From NCBI GenBank assembly GCA_025201705.1, contig MU617180.1, forward strand, positions 1 to 20,115: DNA of 20,115 bases, read 5' to 3'. The notes beneath the pieces were generated by a model. The model had not been told where the DNA came from, made no database searches, and saw only the letters and a program-made list of their open reading frames with translations. This DNA comes from Dissophora ornata. Its lineage: Eukaryota; Mortierellomycota; Mortierellomycetes; Mortierellales; Mortierellaceae. Position numbers and translations under genes: made by a program. Shown here in pieces: positions 7,464-16,513 of this stretch (its first letter is position 1; each line of letters starts with the position of its first letter).

Positions 7464-8156
7464 AATTTATAGCCACTAAAAGAGCCACGAAGAAATATGA
7501 CAAACGATACAGAAGACAACTCTACTGGCTCAATCATCGCCATAAAACAACGTCCCACGTATCGGAACCTCGTCTTCAAGGGAAAGAATTGTTATCGGTA
7601 AAAAAAGGGTAATTTTGATATTGTTTATTGTCGTGCTGTTTGAGCTTGCGTACTCACTGACTCTCGATATTTCCTTTTCTTTCATACATCTGTCTTCCTT
7701 CAGTCGAACCAAAGAGAGTTACCCCAGTTCCGGAACGCAGGAACGTTACTCAGCGAAAACCCTCACTTGAAGCGGTGGATCGACAACCTCAGTACTCACT
7801 TTGACGGACAAGAGGGAGAGGGTCACTCTGAGCGCGTTTATCCAGGACTCCCTTCCCCCGAATGGAAAGAGCATTCCGAACCAATATCCTCACCACCACC
7901 ACCTCTACATTCTCTGGAAGAGGTTGGATACTGCGCAGCGGGGTACTCATGGTACCCACAGCCCAGCAGTCCAGCTCACTCAGGCACGGATTCATCCCCT
8001 CCATGGACGGTTGATTCAGATATGTTGTCAGAGCTATCGTTCGAAGATGCAGAGACATCTACGCAACGAACGACGACACGCCGTCGTTCGACATCAACTT
8101 TAACAACTCCAATTCTCTCGAGCTATGGCCCTGAGGATTATGAAAATAAAGACTGA
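7460..8156 (+). CDS. Unrecognised basic, mostly disordered protein
   Basis: I propose two exons, 7460-7597 and 7704-8156, joined by a 106-bp GT-AG intron (GTAAAA...CTTCAG, phase 0), giving 196 residues. I do not recognise the family. Residues 1-25 are very basic (KRATKKYDKRYRRQ), which could be a nuclear or nucleic-acid-binding signal. Residues 47-80 (LPQFRNAGTLLSENPHLKRWIDNLSTHF) are the only stretch that looks foldable. The rest is Ser/Pro/Thr-rich, with a PPPP run, clusters of acidic residues and a TTTRRRSTST patch. The two frames join without a stop, which supports the intron, but without homologues the gene model is tentative. AATAAA lies inside the last codons and a 19-A genomic run follows 22 bp after the stop. 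Confidence 0.55.
8145..8150 (+). terminator. AATAAA overlapping the end of the 196-residue gene
   Basis: The hexamer lies within the last coding codons, 3 bp before the TGA stop at 8154-8156. If used, it would give a very short 3' untranslated region. Confidence 0.35.
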
Positions 8157-8178
8157 TGTGGGCTGGATGGAGCACAAC

Positions 8179-8197
8179 AAAAAAAAAAAAAAAAAAA
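8179..8197. repeat. Poly-A tract (19 A)
   Basis: Nineteen consecutive A residues lie between the stop at 8156 and the start at 8329. I could find no short direct repeat flanking it, so no insertion can be claimed. A run of nine to ten T's follows near 8220. Confidence 0.85.
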
Positions 8198-8328
8198 GCT
8201 AACAGTCACTCGCGTGCTTATTTTTTTTTGACCTTCGACTCAATTCACTACAAGAATCTCAACCACGCCCTGTCAACTACACCTCATTCCCATCTCATTC
8301 TTCAATCCTAATCGCCCATTACCCCGCG

Positions 8329-11300
8329 ATGGAAAACTTTCTACTGGAATCAGAGGTGGCCCTGCCAGGGCCCAGTCAGCCGACCCCAGTCTCGGTCTAT
8401 AAGCACATTGGCACAAACATGCGGTTCGTCTTTGTCTCTATCTCAGGGCCTCAGGCCACCGCCACCATTATTGTCCCGACCGTCGTTAAGGACTCGAGGG
8501 GCCTCCCTCATACGTTAGAGCATTGTAAGCGCCATGCATTTTATTGCAAGATTACAAGACATTTGTTTAGAGCCTTGATCCTTAATGTGTTCCTGAATAT
8601 CTTTCTTTTGTAGTGGTCTTTTGTGGATCAAAAAACTACCCCAATAGAGGCTACCTCGATTCTTTAGCCAACAGATGTCTGTCCACAGGAACCAATGCAT
8701 ACACAGTACGTTTCGCAAAGCAGTAATTTGCAACTGACACATCGGCCCTCGGTGCGCAGCTAATCAAAAAAACTTTGATGTGGTCGTCCGTTGAATAGAC
8801 AGAGGATTATACGGGATACACAATTGCGACAGCAGGAAGGGATGGAATGGCTGAGATTCTACCAGTTTTCTTGGATCATGTCTTACATCCAACACTCAGG
8901 GACGATCAATATGTTACAGAGGTGTACCATGTAGATGGCGAGGGCAAGCAACAGGGAGTTGTGTTCTCAGAAATGGCAGCTCGAGAGAACTCGGAGGCTG
9001 ATCTGGTAAGCATCAGGCTTGTCAATTGCGCAGTTTGAGAAAAAAGAAAAAAAAAAAGGCATTATAGCTAATCATTCGCTTCGACTGCTTCTCAATGCCG
9101 CCACCTAATATCAATCGCAGCTGGATCTTGGTCTCCGGAGGTTATTATACCCAAAATCACAGACGTACTACTACGAGTGCGGAGGACTGACGCCTGAAAT
9201 CCCAAAAATGACCAACGACGATATTCGCGACTACCATAAAAAATTCTATCACCCTTCCAACATGACCATCGTCGTAGCTGGAGACTCTCTCCAGCCTGAA
9301 CGGATATTCGATACCTTAATCCAACAACATATTCTCGAGGGAGTAGAGACTGACTCTGCGTTCGATATCATGAAGGAGATGGATATCTCCAAGGGTCGCG
9401 AGGATGCACCAATCATGTCAAAGGATACGAAGCTTACGTCTAGGACGATCCATTTTCCCTCAGCAGACGAAGACGTGGGATCAATTGGTTATGGTTGGCT
9501 AGGCCCCAGTACGTTTGATATCAAGACCATGGTAGCATTGGACATCTTATTCCGGTTCTTGCACGAGACCTCAGCTTCACCATTTTCACAGGCGTTTGTT
9601 GAGAGGAGGAATCCTCTGGCGAGTAATGTGGATTTTGATGTCAAGGGATGTATCGACACATCGCTGTTGGTTCTGTTTTCGGGAGTACCGATTCGCGCAA
9701 AGACAAAAGAGGCCATGAAGCAGAGCAGAATGAATGGAGCTACAGCAGAGAAGGGCGGTGAGAGCGACAGCGAGCAGGATGGCCAGGACAGCGAGGATGA
9801 AGATGATAATGAAGGCAGCGACGACGGGGAGGACAGCGACCAATCAGAGGATGAGAACGATGACCAAAGTGACGACGAGGATATGCAAGAGGATGAGGCA
9901 AATGGTGAGGATGCTGAGGAGGCGCAGGATCTTTTCGAGGCGGGGTATTTCCATGGCCAAATCTTAAAGGTTCTCGAAGAATTTGTCAGCAACGGCTTAA
10001 CGGATCGGACAGAGATGAGTCGCGTCATTGCCAGACATAGGACAAAGATCAATGAGTCAATCGAAGATGATCCTCATGAGGCAGCAACTTCGTACCTGGT
10101 CCCTGATATCCTTGCTTACGCCTACATCGAGAAGGACAAGACAAAGCCCGCGTCGATCGGAACCCGCTCAAATATTTTCACGATCATTAATGAACTGGAG
10201 ACAGTGGAGCCTCAGTTTTGGAGAGACCTGGCGCGTACATGGCTACTGGAACCTTCAATGGTGGAGGTGTTCATGATCCCTGACAGTCGGCTGGGCAAAG
10301 TGATCAAAGCCACGGTTTCACAAAAGCAACAGGAACTCGTGGATTCATTTGGCAAAGAAGGGCTGGCGAAGCAAAGAGTCATAGTCACGGAAGCCGTAGA
10401 AGCCAACAAAGTCAACATGACCCCCGCCATCATCGCTACCATGCCACCAATTCCTGACGCTTCCAAGGTACCGACAATACCAATCACATCACGTTATGTC
10501 TCTACAGTAACAGAGGGAAATGATGCGCCGCGACCGTTCAAGCTGGTGCAAGTAGTCGAAACCAACACGTTCTTCACCCACTTGAAGCTGTGTCTGCCCT
10601 TGACGCATCTCGATGAGGACCTGCGACCTTACCTCGTCCTCTTTCAGGAACTCATCTTTCAGTCATCTTGCATGATTCCCAAGAGCGTGGTAGGCGAAGA
10701 GGGATCAGACGAGATTGTGTTTGAACATCTGGACTACCAGTCAGTGGTGACGCTCGTTGCCAACACGCTTGTGTCGCATGAGGCTGCAGTCGGTTTCGGC
10801 AATGACATCTTTGCTTGTTCCTGGTTGTCAGAACTCTTTATTCTCGCCTGTTCAGCGGAGCGATCCAAATTTAAAGAGCAGTGCCAGCTCTTGCTCCGGG
10901 TTCTAATGTTTACAGAGTTCACAGAGGATCGGGTGCTGACAGTAGCCAAGAACCTGGCGACACAGATCATGGAGTTGAAGCGTGATGGTGGAGATATGCT
11001 TGGAGTAATCAGTACCAGGATGACGACACCCGTCCGCGGATACGAGCTGTCAACAGGATACTGTCGAAAGGTGAACACAACCCCGAAGGCTAAGATCCAC
11101 CCAGCGCAATTAGAATCCACAACTCCCATGCTCGGCAATGATATGGCGATCTCGGTGTTCCGTCAGGAACCCTTCTTGAAGAGGGTTGTTCAAGAGCTGA
11201 AGCAAAAGACAGACCATGCCTCAAAGATCCTTAAAAAACTGGAAAGGATCAAGCAAGCCATGCTGCTGTCGATGTCAGAGGTCATTATGAACTCCAAGAG

Positions 11301-12589
11301 GAACGGGAATACTGCAGCAGCGGGTTTTGTGCAGGTCGGTGTTCCCATTGGATTTGGCGCTGGGTCGTTTGCGGAGACGGAGACGAGCGATCCAGTCAAG
11401 ATATTGGCGGAAGTTTGGGACGAGACTCACGGACTTTATCAGGCAACATCAGGCTTGTCGCTTGATAGTTCGGCTGCTATATTGGCCTCGAAGAAAAGGA
11501 AGCCGTCAGAGCCGTTCCATCAACAACAGGAGCAGCCTAGCATCCGTATTTCTAAGGACGAGGTGGAGGCAACTATCAAGGCATCGCACCTGACACTGGA
11601 GGACGGATCCATCAACAGCAGCTTGACAAGCAAGGGGCAAGCGGGGCTGGACGTTTTTCCGTTCCCAAGGACGCCTTACAGACCTCTGGCTGTAAGCGAG
11701 GGCGCCCCAAACAGTGTCCTGATCCCTATGAAGTCCATCACGTCCTCTTACTTGGTCTCGATTGTCCCCTGCGACATTGTCTACTACCCGGAGCTGGCAA
11801 CCGATGAGGAATACTTGGATCAGTATGCAACACTATTGCTCTGTGAAATTCTCTCGAGGAGCGAGGGGCCATTGTACTCTGCGATCCGAGGTCAGGGGTA
11901 TGCATACGGATGCTCGATCTCGGTATATCTCTGGACGGCCCAGATGGCGTTTGAGATTAGGGAAGCAATGGATCCTATCAAAGCGTACGATGCGTTTTTG
12001 GAAATTATTCGTCAAATGGACACGGACTGGGAAAGCGTGGTGGGTGGGGAGTTTGAGATTGAGACTGCAATGGCTTCACAGGCTTATCAGACGTGCATGG
12101 AACGGGCGACTGCTGGAGGGGCACTTTCGTGGGTCCTTCGGGGAGCTGTTCGGGTATGCTTTGTGTCGAAATGTCTTTTTGGTCTGTCGCTTCAGCCTTG
12201 CTGCATCCTTTAGCTAACGTCGCCATTTTCTTTTATTTTAGGGACACACAACAATTGAAGAGCTGACAAAAACCAACAACTACCTGTACCGCGTCGGTGT
12301 CGCTGATTTGAAGCGCGTTTACCACAAGTATTTCAAACAGTTCCTGAACGGTCGCGAGGGAGCGGGCCTGGCAACTGTTCTGCTCACCCCTCCCTCACCT
12401 CCCGAATCGATCAAGACTCATTTTGCAGCGCAGTACGGGATCGATTTCCAGGAGGCAGCTTTGCAGGATTTTGAGATCGACCCAGCGTTCGATTTTGTGG
12501 TGAGCAACAGCGTCCCATCGTCGCGCGTGATTTCTCCAGCAGGCACCACACCTGGATCCCCGCTGTCGTCGGCATCTTCAGTGGCTTGA
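8329..12589 (+). CDS. M16-family zinc metallopeptidase (YOL098C/SPAC3H1.02c-like)
   Basis: Exons are 8329-8524, 8614-8705, 8799-9005, 9121-12153 and 12242-12589; four GT-AG introns of 88-115 bp; 1291 residues. The inverted zinc motif HxxEH is at H61-T-L-E64-H65, and exon 1 ends right after it. It is followed by LVFCGSKNYPNRGYLDSLANRCLSTGTNAYT. A probable third zinc ligand is E154 in GVVFSEMAARE. The segments FLDHVLHPTL, TEVYHVDGEGKQQGVVFSEM, ECGGLTPEI and FYHPSNMTIVVAGD match the yeast YOL098C group, which is about 1040 residues long. The extra length here includes a strongly acidic low-complexity insert (about residues 367-432) and linkers near 945-970. The C-terminal M16 half runs through GHTTIEELTKTNNYLYRVGVADLKRVYHKYF. 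No signal peptide is visible, and the physiological substrate of this group is not established. The catalytic residues are all present. Confidence 0.93.
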
Positions 12590-12757
12590 AGTAATCAAAT
12601 AGACGCCAGTTTATTTTAAAAAGTACACACCAGATCCTGATACACATTTATAAACTTCTCTGATCTGCGATATCCCAGCCATGAAAGATATTACCGTAAA
12701 TGCATCGCACATCAAGAGCGCCTGAATGAATCTTATAGAATAATGTTTTATTTTTCC
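12590..12757. terminator. Tail-to-tail intergenic region
   Basis: These 168 bases separate the stops of two convergent genes. On the minus strand AATAAA lies at 12752-12747, only 5 bases past the TAA of the 1108-residue gene, and again at 12615-12610. I see no AATAAA on the plus strand for the protease gene. The two transcripts probably overlap at their 3' ends. Confidence 0.5.
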
Positions 12758-15700
12758 TTACTGTCCCTCGAGCATCGCCCGTACTCGCGGCCAGTACACG
12801 CCCTCTGCTCCTTCTGCACCGCCAGCCCACGAGTCGGGCTGACGAGCGCGATAAGCAGTCTCCACATCCTGGAAGGCTATCTTCATTGGTTCGTATCCAA
12901 TACCCTGTGCAGCCACTAACACTGCCAACAGTCTTAACAAATCTTCCTCAAACACAACATGCTCTCCATGGTCGCTCGTCGCACCTGTCGTCACATCCGT
13001 CATTGTGGGGCGCGAGGTTGGCGCTTGAGGCAAGATAAGAGAAGCGAGGACCCAATCAAAGTATTGGACCTGCAGTTTCTGTACTGTAGCAGAAAGCGCG
13101 TCCGTGATCCAAGAGTCCAAAGCCCCGCCTTGATTCATTCTCGTCAAATACTGTAGAATGAACATAAGCACTCGGAACGGAGCCTGGCATTTGATCCTAG
13201 AGGCCTCCACCTGCTTCGCGAGTTCGAGCGCATCTTTGTCCATTGTCTCCTTCATCCACTGCTGTGGCGCGTCCATCGATGTGTCCTGCTCTTGTTCCTG
13301 CTCATGCTCAATGCCCTCCATGGCATCGCCTTCTCCATCATCTTCCTTCTTGACAGCTGCTTCCGAACCTTCAGCCTTTGACGCAGCATCTTCATCCTCC
13401 TCATCCTCCTTATTGATTCCACCCTCATCGTCGTCCTCGCCCTCCTTTGCCGTTGTCGCCTCCTCTTCGGGCTCTGCTTCCCAAACAGCCAGCATCGCCT
13501 CCGCGTTCATGGCCTGACCATCGATATCCATCTTGGTACTAACCATCGTCGAGCGCACTCTGGGATCAATCTTTTCCTCTGCATCCAAATCGATCTTGCC
13601 TCCAGCACGATACTTGTCTTCATACCGCCGTTTCATCTTTGCCATCTTTGCCATCTTCTTCTCCTGATGCTTTTTCTTCTTGGCCCGCTTGCTCTGCACT
13701 CTCACCAACGCCTGGTCCGGCTCCTCCACCTCCACGACTGTTGGCGTCTTGAGGATGCTGGGAGTCTCGGCCACCTGCTTTAGAAGCTGCTGTTCTTCCT
13801 CCTTTTGATTGTTGGCTTCCAGGTCCTCGGGTGCAAGATACAACATGCCAGTGATCCTACCCACTACCCGCTTCGGCTGGAACATTGCTAGAACTGCATA
13901 AAAGGGACTAACACGGCGATTGTATAGGTTCCTGACACGCCGCTTCTTTGCTCCACCCATGGCTGAAGATGTGCGGAATGATGCAGCAGTTGCAGTTGCA
14001 GCAGATGTAGCAGATGTACTGGTTGCTGAAGATGAGGCCTCACTAGCCGCTCCAGTTGTTACCTCTGTCGTTGCTGCTGTAGCCGAGGTCGCACCTGTAC
14101 CTGCCATTTGCTTGTCTCCCTGCTCTGCTTCTTCTTCCTCCTTTGGCATCTCCAGCGGCTCTGTCCACTTTTTCGACCCAGCCTCCAAGAACGTACTGCT
14201 CTCCTCAGGTTTGATCACAAGTCCGACCAGCGCACTCATGATCGTCTCCATGACAAACTCTCCGGTCTTGATGTCTGCTCTCGTCTTACCAGTCCTCACA
14301 CCTGTCCCTGCCGTTCTCCTGGTCAACGACGACTCCTTCAAGTACTGGGCTGCAGGGACCATCGCCTCCTCCACATCCCGCTCCTGGCCGCCATTCCCTT
14401 CCCAGCACATATAGTCAATCAGGATCTGGTCGAGGAGGAATTTCTGGTCGCTCGGATAGACAGATTTGATGAGCCCAACCAACCTGTCAGAGAAGACGGC
14501 CCCATCCATGTGTCCCAACAAAGTGATCCACCGCTCTAGTTCAAAGTCCACCTGCGCCGCATACTTTGTTGGAAATTGAGGGAGGTGAACTAGGCCCATG
14601 ATCGGTGACCACAGAGGGTTGCTCAGTTTCGCTTGCTGCTGAGAGTTGATGCTGCTAAGCGTGGTAGAGGTTGCTGTGGGCTGGGCCGCTGTCGCCACAG
14701 CATTATACCCTGTCAGTGCTTGCTCCACGTACCACGCAGAGGACCTGAGAGTACTCTCTCCTGGCTCACCTGCTGAAGTCGGTACTGTGATTGTTGATGA
14801 TGCTAAGAGTGGCGACGACAATCCCACTGCTTCTCCTGTTGTTGTTGCCGATGTAATGTTACTTACTGTCAAAGCTCCCACGGGTGGCTCTGCCCCACTG
14901 CTCTTCAATCTCTTCCGTGCCGCAAGATCAGAGGAATCGCCTCCAAGTGCACCTACTCCTCCACCAGGCCTCTTGATACCACGGTCACCCCCAGTCCCAG
15001 GACCTGATCTCGACTGAAGCTTAGTATCGGCTGCAACTTCCTGCTGGAACAAAGCAAGTAGCTTTGGCAGGCTACGTCCTCTTTCAGTCTCAAAAAATGT
15101 CTCGAGAGCTACGCATGCCTCTGAAAGATTGAGCGCGAGTTGGTGTGAGGCCGCATCTATTTCCTGCTCGCTGTTTTGTTGATCTGCGGTCACTGCTATT
15201 GCTGTGTTTGATGCTCCAGAGGATTTTTCGAGTTCTGCACCGGCACTTTTAGATGCTGTCAAAGTTAGCTTCGACGAGACACCACCACCACTGTTGTTGC
15301 TTTTGGCATAGCGACGACATGCAATCAACGTCTGGATCAACGCCAGAACCGCCCTCCTTGCCGGTCCTGAACTCGAACGCCACTCGAAATCCACTGCCTC
15401 TGCCAACTCGATCGGGAAATCGCGCTCATATCCATGCTTCCGACCAAATCCCAAAAATGTATCCACAAAAACTTTGATCATGACCTCTGGGCAAGCTGAT
15501 TTCAGGAAGTGGAATTGCCATGGGATTTGTCCTGGTGGGATTAGCGACGCTGACGACCTTAAAGATGATGATATCCTTGATGTTTGGAGACTTCCTCCTC
15601 CTCCTCCTCCTCCTCCTCCTCCTCCGGTGCCTTTGCGTTTGTTGCCCGAGTCAACCTGTTTGATGAACTGGTTTGGAAAGCGCTGTGTATAAACGTTGTA

Positions 15701-16084
15701 CATTGCCCACAGCAACGGTTCCCCATGTCCATGCCCTTCCCCTCTCATTTGATGGCGCTGAATGGTACGGACGATCCGAGGCATCCCGTTATCGAAAAGA
15801 AGCGCCGCTGCCTTGGCAGCTGCTGCGGCGGTCGAGAACATCGAGACAGACGAGGCTGCGGGCTTGGTAGTGAGAATCGAAGCGATGTCAGACGCAAATG
15901 ATGTGTTGTGGCATTTACATCCTAGACGAAGCCAAGTCGAGCGAGGGATCCTGCGGAGTTGTGCCCTGAGAGTTGCTGGATCGACCGCTGCTACTGCCGC
16001 TGTTGCTGTTGCTGTAGCGTCGTCGGCGAGAGGGAGTAGGGACGATAGCGTCGAGGGGAGAAAGTCAATTGTAGTAGGCGCCAT
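12758..16084 (-). CDS. Unrecognised 1108-residue, probably nuclear, low-complexity-rich protein
   Basis: This is a single uninterrupted exon of 1108 residues; I do not recognise the family. Order-like segments alternate with linkers. There is an Ala-rich N-terminus (about 1-130), a poly-Gly run near 153-164, and a helical block about 184-270 (IPWQFHFLKSACPEVMIKVFVDTFLGFGRKHGYERDFPIELAEAVDFEWR). A Ser/Thr/Gly linker has KRLK near 393. A second helical block lies at about 500-610 (FELERWITLLGHMDGAVFSDRLVGLIKSVYPSDQKFLLDQILIDYMCWEG), then AKKRRVRNLYNRR near 710. A strongly basic stretch at about 797-824 (KRAKKKKHQEKKMAKMAKMKRR) looks like a nuclear signal, followed by an acidic Glu/Asp region (about 868-940). 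A final helical block covers about 950-1108 (APFRVLMFILQYLTRM, VQYFDWVLASLILPQ). Alternating helices suggest a scaffold or HEAT-like protein. A role in a large nuclear complex is only a guess. Confidence 0.85.
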   Translation of the reverse strand: MAPTTIDFLPSTLSSLLPLADDATATATAAVAAVDPATLRAQLRRIPRSTWLRLGCKCHNTSFASDIASILTTKPAASSVSMFSTAAAAAKAAALLFDNGMPRIVRTIQRHQMRGEGHGHGEPLLWAMYNVYTQRFPNQFIKQVDSGNKRKGTGGGGGGGGGGGSLQTSRISSSLRSSASLIPPGQIPWQFHFLKSACPEVMIKVFVDTFLGFGRKHGYERDFPIELAEAVDFEWRSSSGPARRAVLALIQTLIACRRYAKSNNSGGGVSSKLTLTASKSAGAELEKSSGASNTAIAVTADQQNSEQEIDAASHQLALNLSEACVALETFFETERGRSLPKLLALFQQEVAADTKLQSRSGPGTGGDRGIKRPGGGVGALGGDSSDLAARKRLKSSGAEPPVGALTVSNITSATTTGEAVGLSSPLLASSTITVPTSAGEPGESTLRSSAWYVEQALTGYNAVATAAQPTATSTTLSSINSQQQAKLSNPLWSPIMGLVHLPQFPTKYAAQVDFELERWITLLGHMDGAVFSDRLVGLIKSVYPSDQKFLLDQILIDYMCWEGNGGQERDVEEAMVPAAQYLKESSLTRRTAGTGVRTGKTRADIKTGEFVMETIMSALVGLVIKPEESSTFLEAGSKKWTEPLEMPKEEEEAEQGDKQMAGTGATSATAATTEVTTGAASEASSSATSTSATSAATATAASFRTSSAMGGAKKRRVRNLYNRRVSPFYAVLAMFQPKRVVGRITGMLYLAPEDLEANNQKEEEQQLLKQVAETPSILKTPTVVEVEEPDQALVRVQSKRAKKKKHQEKKMAKMAKMKRRYEDKYRAGGKIDLDAEEKIDPRVRSTMVSTKMDIDGQAMNAEAMLAVWEAEPEEEATTAKEGEDDDEGGINKEDEEDEDAASKAEGSEAAVKKEDDGEGDAMEGIEHEQEQEQDTSMDAPQQWMKETMDKDALELAKQVEASRIKCQAPFRVLMFILQYLTRMNQGGALDSWITDALSATVQKLQVQYFDWVLASLILPQAPTSRPTMTDVTTGATSDHGEHVVFEEDLLRLLAVLVAAQGIGYEPMKIAFQDVETAYRARQPDSWAGGAEGAEGVYWPRVRAMLEGQ
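15592..15625. repeat. CTC/GGA trinucleotide repeat encoding poly-Gly
   Basis: About eleven CTC repeats on the plus strand read as GGA glycine codons in the minus-strand gene. The glycine codons are nearly all identical, as expected for repeat slippage, so the tract length may vary between strains. Confidence 0.9.
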
Positions 16085-16513
16085 TGTGTATTTTCCTCTC
16101 TCTCTAGACTGGTATATCTGGAAAACAAGCGGACGTTGGTGTTATTGGGAAGCTGCTAAAAAGAATTAGGCAAGGAAATATGGGATGCGGCAAAGCATTT
16201 CGAATCCGCCTTGCACCTACAATTTACGTGTTTGAATAGGAAGCCGAACAGGGAGATTGGGATCTTGTAGGGTACAGCAGATAACTGGAAAGGGGGAAGG
16301 GATCGCGTTGATGGCAACAGGGGCAGAAGAAGGATCGTGTCAGAGTTTTTTTTAATGGATGCATTTCAACAACCGTGTTTCTCGAGGATGGGACACGCGT
16401 TTAAGGGGCAACACGCACGGGGCAGACGCGCCTTTTTTTTCTCAAAAGACCACTATTATTTTGAGTTTATTACAAAAGGAGGATCGATCAGCGCCTCTCT
16501 CGCGTTCATCCTT
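16085..16513 (-). promoter_or_regulatory. Region between the cap-binding gene and the 1108-residue gene
   Basis: There is no supportable gene in these 429 bases. They should contain the 3' end of the cap-binding gene (AATAAA at 16471-16466 on the minus strand) and the promoter of the 1108-residue gene. A short CT run at 16094-16106 lies just upstream of its ATG. I see no clear TATA box or other recognisable factor site. Confidence 0.4.
16466..16471 (-). terminator. Poly-A signal AATAAA for the cap-binding gene
   Basis: On the minus strand AATAAA begins 43 bases after the last base of the stop codon at 16514, a normal position for a fungal poly-A signal. Confidence 0.55.

Noticed and set aside
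7079..7612. A longer plus-strand frame that would extend the 196-residue protein upstream
   Set aside because: The added part translates the tandem repeat and the CT-rich leader into low-complexity text; the ATG at 7460 is the sensible start.
7460..8197. The basic-protein gene as a processed retrocopy because of AATAAA plus poly-A
   Set aside because: It appears to retain an intron and no flanking direct repeat was found.
9489..10052. Long Ser-rich minus-strand frame opposite the acidic insert of the M16 gene
   Set aside because: It is the antisense reading of Asp/Glu/Ser codons, not an independent gene.
13158..13517. Ser-rich plus-strand frame opposite the acidic region of the 1108-residue gene
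   Set aside because: It is a compositional shadow of Glu/Asp codons on the other strand; the same holds for 13920-14414 and 15762-16169.
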